A stretch of 64,000 nucleotides of DNA. Source: JAJDUF01 sp965238265. Its GTDB lineage: Bacteria; Chloroflexota; UBA11872; UBA12225; JAJDUF01. A program made the position numbers and the translations under genes. Position 1 is the first letter of the stretch, and each line of letters starts with the position of its first letter. The notes under the pieces are model-generated. The model worked only from the letters and a program-made list of their open reading frames with translations. It did not search any database and had not been told where the DNA came from. The stretch is taken from the NCBI GenBank assembly GCA_965238265.1, contig OZ250185.1, positions 1,488,001-1,552,000 of the forward strand, in the 5' to 3' direction. Shown one piece after another: positions 50,282-58,971 of this stretch.

Positions 50282-51820
50282 ATGGCAAGTGTAGTCCGCA
50301 GACGGTATCTGGGAGGCGCAGCGGCCGCGTTGGGGGGTCTGTTGGCCGCTGCCTGTGGCGAGATCGAAGTCCGCTACATCCAAGGGCCGGCGGGACCGGC
50401 CGGGGCGGCCGGGGCGGCGGGTGAGCGCGGCGCGGCCGGTGCCAAGGGCGCCGCGGGTACGTCCGGGGCGGCGGGGCAGTCGCAGACGGTCGTGCAGGAG
50501 AAGGTGGTCACCGTCGAGAAGCCGGTGATCGTCGAGAAGGTGGTGGAGAAGGTGGTGGAGGTGCCGGCCCAGGCCATGGCACCGCAGCGGGTGGTCCTGT
50601 GGACCGGCTTCTGGGGTGGCGGCAACATGAGTGAGCGCGGCACCGGCTGGGTGGACCTGGCCAACCGGTGGAACGCGCAGGGCACGAACACCATCCTCTC
50701 GATAGAACCCTACGGCGGGGGAACCGGCACCAAGATCATCGCCGCCTACGCGGCCGGCTCGCAGCCCGACCTGACCCATACCGCCTACTGGAGCATGAAC
50801 GGCTTCGGCGTGCAGGGGATGGCGGTCGAGCTGCAGGATGCGTTCATCAAGCAGGACAAGGAATATGCTGACACGATGGACGACTTCTATCCCCACCTGC
50901 TGGAGTCGAGCAAGTGGCAGGATAGGTTGTGGAGCCTGCCGCAGGAAACCAACTCGGACTTGCCCTACACCAACTTGGCGATCGTCCGGGAGGCGGGCCT
51001 GGAGCAGTTAGAGCTGGGCTACACCTGGGACGACTTTGTGGAGTACGCCAAGGCGATCCAGGTCTCCGTTGGCCCCGGCACAGAGTCGGGCATATGGGCG
51101 ATGGACGGCATGTCGGGCACGGTGCAGTTCTTCAATCTGCTCAAGCAGGCCGGGGGCGAGATCTACAACGCTGACCAGAACAAGGTGCTCTTTGACAGCC
51201 CGGAAGGGACTGAGGCCGTGGAGTATGTCTCGGATCTGGTGCATAGGCACCAGATTCATGTGCCATCCGGTGATTTCTTCACGGAATCCGGCCAGTCCTA
51301 CCCGCGCTTCCGCGAGGGCCGCGTTGCTATGCATTACGAAACGAGTGCGCGGCGACTGGTCACGTGGGCGCAGGACATCGGGGGGCTGGAGAACATGTAT
51401 GTCTCTCCGTCGCCCACGAACAAGCAGCCGTTCATCGGTACCTTCGGCCAGAACCTAGTCATGTTCAGGACCGACCCCACCCGGCAGGAAGCGTCTTGGC
51501 AGGTGATGCGGTGGCTGACCAGCACGGAACCGGCAGCGCATTACGCGGCGGTCACTATGTTCCTGCCGCCACGTAGGTCCGTGCTTGAGACGGCGGAGTA
51601 CAGCCAGGTGCTCAAGGACGTGCCCCAGTTCCAGACCTTCGTGGACGCGCTCAACTATGCGTTCCGGCCGTTCCATCCCGATTTCCCCGCACACTACGGC
51701 CGCATCCGCACCCTCATGGATGCCGTCCGCAAGGAACCGATCGGGGTGAAGGACGCCGTGGCGGAGGCGGCGCGTGAGGTCAACGTGATGCTGGATGACT
51801 TCGGCAGGAAGTACGGGTAG
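50282..51820 (+). CDS. ABC-type sugar-binding lipoprotein with collagen-like tether
   Basis: A 512-residue extracellular solute-binding protein. VVRRRYLGGAAAALGGLLAAAC gives a twin-arginine-like lipoprotein signal with Cys at ~25. Residues ~34-63 are uninterrupted Gly-X-Y triplets (GPAGPAGAAGAAGERGAAG), then VEKPVIVEKVVEKVVEVP, a beta/charged linker often seen in Chloroflexi binding proteins. The binding domain (residues ~85 on: VVLWTGFWGGGNMSERG, GFGVQGMAVELQ, WDDFVEYAKAI, NLVMFRTDPTRQEASWQVMR) is family 1 of sugar ABC systems. No permease or ATPase genes follow, so it may use a distant transporter or act alone as a sensor. The start at 50282 follows AGGAGGT. Confidence 0.88.
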   Translation: MASVVRRRYLGGAAAALGGLLAAACGEIEVRYIQGPAGPAGAAGAAGERGAAGAKGAAGTSGAAGQSQTVVQEKVVTVEKPVIVEKVVEKVVEVPAQAMAPQRVVLWTGFWGGGNMSERGTGWVDLANRWNAQGTNTILSIEPYGGGTGTKIIAAYAAGSQPDLTHTAYWSMNGFGVQGMAVELQDAFIKQDKEYADTMDDFYPHLLESSKWQDRLWSLPQETNSDLPYTNLAIVREAGLEQLELGYTWDDFVEYAKAIQVSVGPGTESGIWAMDGMSGTVQFFNLLKQAGGEIYNADQNKVLFDSPEGTEAVEYVSDLVHRHQIHVPSGDFFTESGQSYPRFREGRVAMHYETSARRLVTWAQDIGGLENMYVSPSPTNKQPFIGTFGQNLVMFRTDPTRQEASWQVMRWLTSTEPAAHYAAVTMFLPPRRSVLETAEYSQVLKDVPQFQTFVDALNYAFRPFHPDFPAHYGRIRTLMDAVRKEPIGVKDAVAEAAREVNVMLDDFGRKYG

Positions 51821-51876
51821 TCGGTCTCGATCTACTCCCAACCGGTCGTGAAGACGGCGCGTGGGCGCGCCTGAAG

Positions 51877-51913
51877 CGTAGGGGCACAGCATACGACATG
51901 CTGTGCCCCTACG
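51877..51913. terminator. Perfect 16-bp dyad between convergent genes (family D)
   Basis: CGTAGGGGCACAGCAT (51877-51892), 5-nt loop, ATGCTGTGCCCCTACG (51898-51913). It is without a T-run on either side. Sits between convergent genes and is a member of the GTAGGGGCGCAGC family (copies near 9848, 31774, 41028 and 43745). Termination is inferred from position only. Confidence 0.6.
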
Positions 51914-51976
51914 TGGTCTTTCTTGGCCGCGAGCATCCGGCAAAGCGCCGTCAGTGGGGTTGTGCTGTGCCGTCCG

Positions 51977-52801
51977 TCAAGACGGTGGCGCCAGTTTCGC
52001 GCCTAACGCTGCCCGCAAGGGCGCGAGGAACTCCCCGTCGACTACCTGCACGGGACAGGCCGCCCGGCGCGCCGCCGCGAGGGGATCGAAGTAGCCCAGC
52101 GTGTACGCAACGGCCGCCGCGCGCTCCGGGTAGGTCCGCAGGTAGTCGTTGAACTCTTCGAGTGGATAGTCCTCGACCGCCGGGAGCGCATCGGCCAGGC
52201 GGTAGAACAAGGACGGCGCGGCTTGCACGCGAGACACCTCCCGGCCACGGAGGGCCGCCACGAGGAGAGCCACGTCGTTGCCCGTGACCGTGATGGCGCT
52301 GTGGTCTACTTCCTCCGGCGGGCGGCTCAGGACAAAGTCCACGGCGCGGCAAGCGTCGGCCACGATGCCGCGCCAGGCATAGGCTTCCGGTGACTCGATG
52401 CCATCCGTGAGCAGGCCAGGATAGGCTGCTGCGTAGGGCTGGTCGCTGAGACGTTGGCCACGATGACACAGGGTCAGCACGGCCCGCTGCTCGGGCCAGC
52501 GGTGGTCCAGGTCACCCACGGGCACATGCACCACACTGCCGTAGCCGGACAACTGCACTTCCACGCCACGTGGTTCCGCGCCGGCCGCTTGCGGCGGAGG
52601 TTGGACATAGTACGCGAACAGACGGTAGGGGCCAATGCTGGTGAAGCGCACCCCGTACACCAGCGCCTCCGCCGACGAACGCAGCGGCAGCAACTCGACT
52701 TCGGGCGCCAACTCCGTGTTCGCCAGCTCGGTGGCCACAGTGCCCCAGAAGGCATCAAAGTCCGCCGGCTCGGATTGATGAGGCAGCGTAGGTACCAGCA
52801 T
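51977..52801 (-). CDS. Acetylxylan-esterase-like pseudoenzyme
   Basis: A 274-residue alpha/beta hydrolase-fold protein close to the neighbour at 52863. The expected nucleophile elbow VTGGSQGGAL is replaced by VTGNDVALL, so the catalytic Ser is lost. The C-terminus stops at CPVQVVDGEFLAPLRA, before the Asp (GLADPV) and His (EEGHSAG) of the paralogue, so the full triad is missing. The shared core (FNDYLRTYPERAAAV, YFDPLAAARRAACP) confirms descent. The ATG at 52801 follows AGGGAAT. It may be a non-catalytic partner or a gene in decay without stops. The two genes are head-to-tail on the same strand, 61 bp apart. Confidence 0.75.
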   Translation of the reverse strand: MLVPTLPHQSEPADFDAFWGTVATELANTELAPEVELLPLRSSAEALVYGVRFTSIGPYRLFAYYVQPPPQAAGAEPRGVEVQLSGYGSVVHVPVGDLDHRWPEQRAVLTLCHRGQRLSDQPYAAAYPGLLTDGIESPEAYAWRGIVADACRAVDFVLSRPPEEVDHSAITVTGNDVALLVAALRGREVSRVQAAPSLFYRLADALPAVEDYPLEEFNDYLRTYPERAAAVAYTLGYFDPLAAARRAACPVQVVDGEFLAPLRAALGAKLAPPS

Positions 52802-52862
52802 GACATTCCCTTCGAGTCCTTGCTTGTCTCCCGTGCCGGGGTATGGCGCAGGCAGTCCGGCG

Positions 52863-53870
52863 CTAGGCGGTGACTTGCAGATGCTGGCGCATCCACGCCC
52901 GGACGTGCGGGGCATGTTGCGCGGACCCAGCGCTGTGTCCCTCTTCTGGGTAGGCGTGCAGGTCTTTCACCGCTGCACCGATGGCCGCGTAGACTGCGTA
53001 GCCCGTTTCCGGTGGACAGACGGGGTCGGCCAGTCCGATGTTCATGAGCGTCGGGCAGCGGATGCGCGCCGCCATATTGATTCCGTCGTAGAAATCGAGC
53101 GTCCGCAGGACCGCCGCGCGCCGGGCCGGATAGGTCCGGAGGTAGTCGTTAAGCTCCTCATACGGGTAGGTGTGCGTCAGGTCAATGGCCTCGCGCATGC
53201 CGCAGAGGTAGGGCGCGCCGGGGCAGGCCGCCCGCACGGCAGGATGCCAGGCCGCCGTGACGATGGTCAGTGCCCCGCCTTGGCTGCCGCCGGTGACGCC
53301 GATGCGCTCCGGGTCCACCTCGGGGCGGCTGAGTAGAAAATCAATCGCCCGCCAGGCATCGCAGTAGAAGCCGCGGTAGCCGTAGGTCTGGTAGTCGGCC
53401 AAGTTATGCGTGAGCAGGCCGGGGTAACCGGGATTGAAGACGCCGTTCGACCGCAGCTTGCCCCGCGGCGCAACCACCACGCAGGCATAGCCTTCCCGCG
53501 CCCAGTGCTTCCCCGTCCCCAGCGACGGCTCACTGACGTACCCCGGCATGACGGCGATGGCCGGATTCCGCTGGCCAGCGCTGCGGCGCGGCACACAATA
53601 CCAGCAGGCGATCCGCAGCCGCTCCCAACTCGTGTAGAAGCCCTCATAGACAACCACCTCGTCGGTAGAGCGCAGCGGCACGGGCCGCGCCTCCGGCTCC
53701 AGCGGAACAGCCTGGAGCCGGCCCCACGTCTCCTGCCAGAAGGCCTCGTAGCCCTCCGGCTTGGTGACGGACGTGCCGTAGCCGGCCGGATCGCCACGGT
53801 CATACGGCTGCCCCTCACGGTCCACGGCGCCTACGCGGCTCGGCTGAAGGTCCATGGTTTTGGCCTGCAC
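52863..53870 (-). CDS. Acetylxylan esterase (CE7/AXE1 family)
   Basis: A 335-residue cytoplasmic CE7-type esterase, removing acetyl groups from xylo-oligosaccharides or cephalosporins. Catalytic Ser in GVTGGSQGGALTI, Asp in GLADPVCPPET, His in PEEGHSAG; the beta-interface strand AIAVMPGYVSEPSLG and the RG-type oxyanion segment APRGKLRSNG are present. Family length is ~320. The start is uncertain: GTG at 53870 with AGGGACG, or ATG at 53855. It lies next to an inactive paralogue. With the GH4, ceramidase-like and sugar-binding genes, it points to plant or microbial polysaccharide use. Confidence 0.88.
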   Translation of the reverse strand: MQAKTMDLQPSRVGAVDREGQPYDRGDPAGYGTSVTKPEGYEAFWQETWGRLQAVPLEPEARPVPLRSTDEVVVYEGFYTSWERLRIACWYCVPRRSAGQRNPAIAVMPGYVSEPSLGTGKHWAREGYACVVVAPRGKLRSNGVFNPGYPGLLTHNLADYQTYGYRGFYCDAWRAIDFLLSRPEVDPERIGVTGGSQGGALTIVTAAWHPAVRAACPGAPYLCGMREAIDLTHTYPYEELNDYLRTYPARRAAVLRTLDFYDGINMAARIRCPTLMNIGLADPVCPPETGYAVYAAIGAAVKDLHAYPEEGHSAGSAQHAPHVRAWMRQHLQVTA

Positions 53871-54178
53871 CGTCCCTCAATCCTCTCCTGCAAGCAGCAC
53901 GTCGCGGCCCGCCAAGGTCAAGCGGCAACTCCTCGCGCTGCACGCCGCTGACCACGCTCTGCTGTCAAGGGTACACAACGTTCCGTATCGCCGTCCCACG
54001 TCCCGGCTCACCCCCCCCATCATGCCGGTGCCGGCCGGCATCCGGTGGCGGGGGTAGATTCCCGCTTTCGCGGGAATGACGGACTTAGGGGTGAGGCACA
54101 GCCCAAACCCCCGGCCGGCGGCGCATGGCCGCTTGACGGCGCCGCGCGGCCATGCTACGATGCCCAGTGTTGTCCTTT
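53871..54178. other. Intergenic region upstream of tRNA-Gly
   Basis: 308 bp. A REP-like hairpin ATTCCCGC/GCGGGAAT lies near 54058-54079. The remainder is GC-rich with no convincing gene. No promoter pair for the tRNA stands out, though CTACGATG near 54156 has a -10-like look. Confidence 0.6.
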
Positions 54179-54251
54179 GCGGGCATGGTGTAGTTGGTAA
54201 CACGCGACCTTCCCAAGGTTGAGATCGAGGGTTCGAGTCCCTTTGCCCGCT
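54179..54251 (+). tRNA. tRNA-Gly (anticodon CCC)
   Basis: A complete cloverleaf of 73 nt: acceptor GCGGGCA/TGCCCGC with discriminator T, D-stem GTGT/ACAC, anticodon stem CGACC/GGTTG with loop TTCCCAA, variable region AGATC and T-stem GAGGG/CCCTT with the TTCGAGT loop. Anticodon CCC (54212-54214) reads GGG. CCA is not encoded. It is followed by a terminator. Confidence 0.95.
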
Positions 54252-54277
54252 CCCAACGGTGGCTTGCTTGCCACTCC

Positions 54278-54304
54278 GGTCTGCCGCTCGGCAGGCCCTT
54301 TTTT
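54278..54304 (+). terminator. Terminator after tRNA-Gly
   Basis: GGTCTGCCG (54278-54286), 2-nt loop, CGGCAGGCC (54289-54297), followed by CTTTTTTCTG. Stable G/C stem followed by a run of Ts. Confidence 0.9.
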
Positions 54305-54470
54305 CTGTGTGGCGGTTGCCGGTTGTCCTCACCGGCACAGCACGCAGCGAGGCACAGGCTGACTACCGGCCTGCGCCGCGTCTCCTGGGCGCGGACCACT
54401 GCTCAGGAAGCGACACTGAACATGCGCCGGATACGCCGATCAGCGCAGAAACACGAAGGGAGGACGCAGT

Positions 54471-55130
54471 ATGACGCATCTCATGGAGCAGGTTGGTGGC
54501 TGGATCGAAGCGCTTATTGACGCCATCGGCTATCCCGGCATCATCCTTGTGATGGCAATCGAAAACATCTTCCCGCCGATTCCCTCCGAGATGGTGCTGC
54601 CGTTCGCTGGGTCGCTGTCGGTCAGGGGTGAGCTGAACTTTTGGGGCGCCGTGGCAGCGGGAACCGCCGGCTCGGTGCTCGGTGCGGTGGTGCTCTACGC
54701 TATCGGGTACGTGGCACGCGAAGCCGGCGTGCGGCGGCTGGTAGCAGCCTACGGTAGATACGTCTTCATTTCCGAGCGAGACCTGGACCGCGGGGCGGCG
54801 TGGTTCGAGCGCTACGGTGAGGCAGTCATCTTTTTCGGACGGCTCATCCCGATCATCCGCAGTATCATCTCCGTCCCGGCAGGCTATACGCGGATGCGCG
54901 TTGGGCGTTTCCTGCTCTATACAACCCTCGGCACAGCGCTGTGGAGCCTGTTTCTGACCTACGTCGGCCGCGTCCTCGGCGAGAATTGGGCAGACATCCG
55001 GGACTATATGAAGCCCTACGAAAACGGTACGCTGGTCCTGCTCGTGCTGGTCGTTGTAGTGTTCATCGGCTGGCGCGCGCTCCGCTGGCGACGGGAACCG
55101 CCGACCGGGGCACCGGACCCCGAGACGTGA
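54471..55130 (+). CDS. DedA-family membrane protein
   Basis: A 219-residue membrane protein of the DedA/SNARE-associated (VTT) family. About five membrane segments; signature ENIFPPIPSEMVLPFAG near residues 30-47, FFGRLIPIIRSIISVPAG (the FxR-x3-P motif) at ~120, and GTALWSLFLTYVG. DedA proteins help maintain membrane lipid distribution and flip undecaprenyl phosphate or phospholipids. The ATG at 54471 follows GGGAGG. Downstream neighbours are unrelated. Confidence 0.93.
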   Translation: MTHLMEQVGGWIEALIDAIGYPGIILVMAIENIFPPIPSEMVLPFAGSLSVRGELNFWGAVAAGTAGSVLGAVVLYAIGYVAREAGVRRLVAAYGRYVFISERDLDRGAAWFERYGEAVIFFGRLIPIIRSIISVPAGYTRMRVGRFLLYTTLGTALWSLFLTYVGRVLGENWADIRDYMKPYENGTLVLLVLVVVVFIGWRALRWRREPPTGAPDPET

Positions 55131-55201
55131 GCCGGACGCCAGGGATGCGGCCGCACACCCAGGCGCGGCGATGACGCAGTGGCACAGTGAAGCATCCGGC
55201 C

Positions 55202-57262
55202 CTAACCGCCCTGGGCCGCTGACGGCTCGACTAGCGTGAGAGTCACGGTAGGCCCCCCCTCGGAGGGTAGGACATACTCACTCAACCGCTCCCCCGTGAG
55301 CACGAAAAGCCGGTCGCCGGCCTCATCAACCCACAGATCGCGGATTGTTTCGCCTGGGCTGGCGACTCCTACTAGCTCGCGCTCGAACTGCCCGTTCTTG
55401 GCCAGCTGCACAATGCGACCATTGCCCGTGTCCACGACATAGAGCGAGTTGATGGACGCAGCGGTCACGATCGCTTGGGGATTTTGCAGTGGACGCTCTA
55501 GGCCCTGCAAGGTAAAGGGTTGTGGCTGACCACTCCGGTACCGAGTGATGCCACCATCGGCAGCCAGCACGAAGATGTCGCCGTCTATGGCCAAGTCGAG
55601 CGCCGACGTGATCTCGGCGGGTACCGATGTCCCAAACCATTCATCCGGCGGCAGGGCATACGTCCCCAGCGCAGTTGGCTTCCAGCGCAGGAGCTGGTTG
55701 GCGCCGGCATCCACTGCATAGAGATTGACCGTGTACGTTTCGAAGCCGAGGACCCGCTGCCACGCTGCCGATCCCGGCAAGCGCCCGGAGCGCATCGTGT
55801 CGTCGGCGGTGAGGAACCAGTAGTGTCCCGTGCTGTCAATGGATACGACTCCATCAGTCGTGGCGACAAGATAGGCCAGATCGCCGACAGTCTGACCGGC
55901 CTTATTGCCACCGCGCTCCAGAAGCAGTTGGGGTCCTTCGCCGGGGCGCACGGCCAGCACAGCGCGCGGCGCATCCAAGACAAAGAGGCGGTCACCAAAG
56001 CGGGTGACGGCCGAGAACTGCGTGGGACGGTTGATCTGGGCGGCAGAGAGGAGGGCTGGCTGAGTTGGGGATGGCGGCACCAGCCCGGCGATACGTGTGC
56101 TCTGCGCCTCAACGGCTGTCCGCAGCTCGGCAGCGCGCTCGGCGGAGCGCTCATCGAGGGCGTCAATCTTGGCTAGTGCCTCGGCGACGGCGCGCTGCCC
56201 TTCGTCACGCTGGGTCACGTGCGCCAGGTCAGCAACGGCCCGTTCGGCCGCGGCCAGGGCCTGGGGTGCCGGCGGGGATGGACTGGCCACCTCCTGACCC
56301 GGCTGCCCGCCGCTCAATCGGCTGAGAATAAAGAGCAGGAGGATGACCGCCACAAGACCGATGAGGATGATACGCAGACGCCCCTGCACTACTTCGTTCA
56401 GGCGCTGCCAAGCATTCGCAACCATAGCTAAAAAACCGGCCGCCGGAGCCGGCGGTGCGGGCCGGCCGTAGCCGGCCTGAGCAGGTCTGGCCGTTGACGC
56501 ACCGCCTCCGACTGCCTCCTCCCACTCCGGTTCAAGGTCCTCCTCGTCCGGCGGCCAGCTCCCTTCGTTCGTAGATGCCGGAGCCGTGCGCACGACCAAG
56601 GCTTCGAAGTGGGCTGCTCCGCGCGCCAAGTGGCTACACAACCATGTCGCAGCTTGCTCGGCGCTGTCCTGATCTAGCGCGCGCCGCACGTGGCTCGGAC
56701 GCAGCCGGGCGGCCAGCTCTGACGTGCTGATAAGCAGCGTCGCGCCCAGACGAGGTGTGGTCCGCGCGTGTTCGATCTCCAGGTCCCAGCGCCGGGCTTG
56801 ACCCCGCCGAAACGCCTCGCCCATCGGGGCCGGGACCGGCGTGTCCGGCCACATCCGCAGCGTCCCCTGCTGGAGGAGATAGACCTGCGCCGGCAGCAGC
56901 TGCGCGAGCACCATTCCGTGCTCTTGGATCAGCACCGCACTGGCGCCCAGCGCGATAAGCTCACGCGCCGGGGCGAGGGCGTGGGTTTCGAGGCGGACGC
57001 AGGCCGCGCGTAAGGCGCGGCTCAAGGCTGAGGCGGGGGGGGCCTCCGGTTCGGCCAGCAGTGCCTGGACGAGTGTCTCGCCAAACAGGAGGCAAGAGTC
57101 GTCAGCGACCCCCTCGACCACCAGGAAGAGGTCACCAGCGCCCTGGCCAACCTCTTCGTCCGCCGGGAGGGCGTGATGCTGTACCCGGGGCGAATCCGCA
57201 CGACGCTTGCCTCCCCAAACTGAAGCTGCGGCCCACTCGATACCACCGCTCTCTATGCTCAT
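55202..57262 (-). CDS. PP2C-like domain, membrane helix and beta-propeller protein
   Basis: A 686-residue protein. Residues ~1-220 resemble a degenerate PP2C/RsbX-type phosphatase domain (ADDSCLLFGETLVQALL, ALGASAVLIQEHGMVLAQLL) without the metal Asp motifs in clear form. A Pro-rich linker follows, then one membrane helix (IILIGLVAVILLLFILSRL), a coiled-coil-like stretch (AVADLAHVTQRDEGQRAVAE), and an extracytoplasmic NHL-type propeller to the end (GDRLFVLDAPRAVLAVRPG, NSLYVVDTGNGRIVQLAKNG). The architecture resembles membrane-tethered sensors linked to Ser/Thr kinases. It is divergent from lexA and could share the intervening regulatory region. Confidence 0.65.
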   Translation of the reverse strand: MSIESGGIEWAAASVWGGKRRADSPRVQHHALPADEEVGQGAGDLFLVVEGVADDSCLLFGETLVQALLAEPEAPPASALSRALRAACVRLETHALAPARELIALGASAVLIQEHGMVLAQLLPAQVYLLQQGTLRMWPDTPVPAPMGEAFRRGQARRWDLEIEHARTTPRLGATLLISTSELAARLRPSHVRRALDQDSAEQAATWLCSHLARGAAHFEALVVRTAPASTNEGSWPPDEEDLEPEWEEAVGGGASTARPAQAGYGRPAPPAPAAGFLAMVANAWQRLNEVVQGRLRIILIGLVAVILLLFILSRLSGGQPGQEVASPSPPAPQALAAAERAVADLAHVTQRDEGQRAVAEALAKIDALDERSAERAAELRTAVEAQSTRIAGLVPPSPTQPALLSAAQINRPTQFSAVTRFGDRLFVLDAPRAVLAVRPGEGPQLLLERGGNKAGQTVGDLAYLVATTDGVVSIDSTGHYWFLTADDTMRSGRLPGSAAWQRVLGFETYTVNLYAVDAGANQLLRWKPTALGTYALPPDEWFGTSVPAEITSALDLAIDGDIFVLAADGGITRYRSGQPQPFTLQGLERPLQNPQAIVTAASINSLYVVDTGNGRIVQLAKNGQFERELVGVASPGETIRDLWVDEAGDRLFVLTGERLSEYVLPSEGGPTVTLTLVEPSAAQGG

Positions 57263-57293
57263 TGTGTTTGATACTACTCGTCTTCTCTCGCAG

Positions 57294-57323
57294 TTGACAA
57301 CTACCCGGTCACTCCCGTATATT
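57294..57323 (+). promoter_or_regulatory. Sigma70-type promoter of lexA
   Basis: TTGACA (57294-57299), 18-nt spacer, TATATT (57318-57323). The predicted start point is near 57330, within the LexA box. Confidence 0.75.
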
Positions 57324-57330
57324 CTTCCTA

Positions 57331-57342
57331 GAACAGGCGTTC
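57331..57342 (+). promoter_or_regulatory. LexA (SOS) box
   Basis: GAACAGGCGTTC, flanked by A and T so that the whole is AGAAC-N4-GTTCT. It matches the Bacillus-type CGAAC-N4-GTTYG consensus core. It covers the predicted transcription start of lexA, consistent with autorepression. Confidence 0.8.
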
Positions 57343-57434
57343 TCTGATCGGCAGGTGTTGCGCGGTGCCTAGTGCGCTGCTATTCCTGCTCTGAGTGGCG
57401 TGCCGGCAGATCGAACGAGGAGGAAGGCAAACTC

Positions 57435-58064
57435 ATGCAAACTCTCAGCGAGCGGCAACAAGGCATCCTGCGCTTCATCGAGCAATACATTGAGGAACAG
57501 GGGCGACCGCCGACGAACCGCGAGATCGGCGCTGCGGCGGGTATTGGCTCGACAAGCCACGTTGACTATCACCTCACAGTGCTCGCCAAGAAAGGCTACA
57601 TTGTCCGCAAACGTCACACCAGCCGGGGGCTACGGCTGGTACATGGTCCGGCGGCGCCGCGTCCGCGCATCCGTACCGTGCCTGTCATCGGACAGATCGC
57701 CGCCGGTCAGCCGATTGACGCGATCAGTGATCCGAGCGATGTCATCCAGCTCAGCGCCGACCAGATACCTCCAGACACGTATGCGCTGCGTGTGCGTGGC
57801 AAGTCCATGATCGAAGATCTGATTGACGACGGGGACCTTGTGGTCGTCGAGCCGACACAAACCGCGCGGGACGGCGAGATTGTGGTGGCGCTCTTGACCG
57901 ACGGCCCCAACGCCGAGGGTGCGGCCACGCTGAAGCGATTCTATCACGAGGGCGACCGCATTCGCTTACAACCGGCGCATCCGACGATGGAGCCGATCTA
58001 TGCCGACCCCCGGCATGTCCAATTGCAGGGACGCGCGATCAGCATTATCCGCCACCTGCGCTAA
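57435..58064 (+). CDS. lexA: LexA repressor
   Basis: A 209-residue SOS repressor. N-terminal winged helix (TLSERQQGILRFIEQYIEEQ, PPTNREIGAAAGIGSTSHV), then the autocleavage domain: cleavage site Ala90-Gly91 (QIAAGQPI), catalytic Ser124 (RGKSMIEDLIDDGD) and Lys167 (ATLKRFY). RecA-stimulated self-cleavage would relieve repression of SOS genes. The ATG at 57435 follows GAGGAAGG; the box and promoter are 90-140 bp upstream. No other SOS gene is next to it. Confidence 0.96.
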   Translation: MQTLSERQQGILRFIEQYIEEQGRPPTNREIGAAAGIGSTSHVDYHLTVLAKKGYIVRKRHTSRGLRLVHGPAAPRPRIRTVPVIGQIAAGQPIDAISDPSDVIQLSADQIPPDTYALRVRGKSMIEDLIDDGDLVVVEPTQTARDGEIVVALLTDGPNAEGAATLKRFYHEGDRIRLQPAHPTMEPIYADPRHVQLQGRAISIIRHLR

Positions 58065-58282
58065 GGAGCTACCGGCGCCCAGGTATCGCTACTGTTGAGC
58101 AGAGCGGTTGACGGAATCCCCGCTGCCTTGCTAGACTTTCTAGCCCGTGTAGAGGTGGCCTTGGGTGCTGCCTTTATCCCCGAGGGCAGCGAGCCGCTGG
58201 CAAGCCGGCGTCACGATGTACGACTTGCGGCGGCGGAGGCGGGGCAGCGCGGCCAATGCCCGACGCCGTAGCAGAAGGAAAT

Positions 58283-58633
58283 ATGGGCGTGTATGCCATT
58301 GTAGAGGATCACGGGCAGCAATACTCCTTGCGGGAGGGTGAGGTGCTTGACCTCGCCCGGCGGATGGCCGCGCCTGGTCAACGGCTTGAGCTGGATCAGG
58401 TGCTCTTGGTGCGTGACGGCGACCACGTAGCAGTAGGCCGACCCACAGTGCCTGGCGCTCGCGTGATAGCCGAAGTGCTAGAGGAAGTCAAGGGTCGCAA
58501 GGTCACGGTCTTCAAGTACAAGTCGAGCGTGCGGTATCGTCGGCTTACCGGCCATCGCCAACGCTACTGCCGGGTGAAGATCACCGCCATTGTTCCGGGC
58601 GATAGCGCCAGCGCCGGGACAGCGGCGAGCTGA
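58283..58633 (+). CDS. rplU: Ribosomal protein bL21
   Basis: A 116-residue 50S protein. Start MGVYAIVEDHGQQYSLREGE; later VLLVRDGDHVAVGRPTVPG, VTVFKYKSSVRYRRLTGHRQ and the final KITAIV. Typical length ~103 plus a short tail. The ATG at 58283 is preferred because AGAAGGAAAT lies just upstream; an ATG at 58256 would add nine residues unlike L21. Followed by rpmA, the usual partner. Confidence 0.95.
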   Translation: MGVYAIVEDHGQQYSLREGEVLDLARRMAAPGQRLELDQVLLVRDGDHVAVGRPTVPGARVIAEVLEEVKGRKVTVFKYKSSVRYRRLTGHRQRYCRVKITAIVPGDSASAGTAAS

Positions 58634-58713
58634 GGCGAGCAGTCCCGGCGGCGGCGGCCAAAAGAAACCCAGAGCGCCAGGGTCCTTCGTTAGTAGCGAG
58701 AGAGGAAGAACGG

Positions 58714-58971
58714 ATGGCCTCCAAAAAGGGTGTCGGGAGTACCAAGAATGGCCGCGATAGCGAAGGCAAACGCCTCGGCGCGAAGCGGTTTGATGGGCAG
58801 TTCGTGCGTGCCGGCGAGGTACTGGCGCGGCAGCGCGGCACCCGCTACTACCCCGGCAACAATGTCGGGCTAGGGCGAGACTATACCCTCTTCGCGCTCG
58901 TGTCCGGGCACGTGAAGTGGGAATACCAGCGACGCGACCGGCGCCAAGTCAGTGTCTACGCCGCCTCGTGA
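58714..58971 (+). CDS. rpmA: Ribosomal protein bL27
   Basis: An 85-residue 50S protein near the peptidyl-transferase centre. MASKKGVGSTKNGRDSEGKR at the N-terminus, RLGAKRFDGQFVRAGEVLAR and RGTRYYPGNNVGLGRDYTLF: the full L27 block. The gene follows rplU by ~80 bp, the usual order. The initial MASKK replaces the more common MAHKK. No N-terminal pre-sequence of the Firmicutes cleavage type is visible. Confidence 0.97.
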   Translation: MASKKGVGSTKNGRDSEGKRLGAKRFDGQFVRAGEVLARQRGTRYYPGNNVGLGRDYTLFALVSGHVKWEYQRRDRRQVSVYAAS

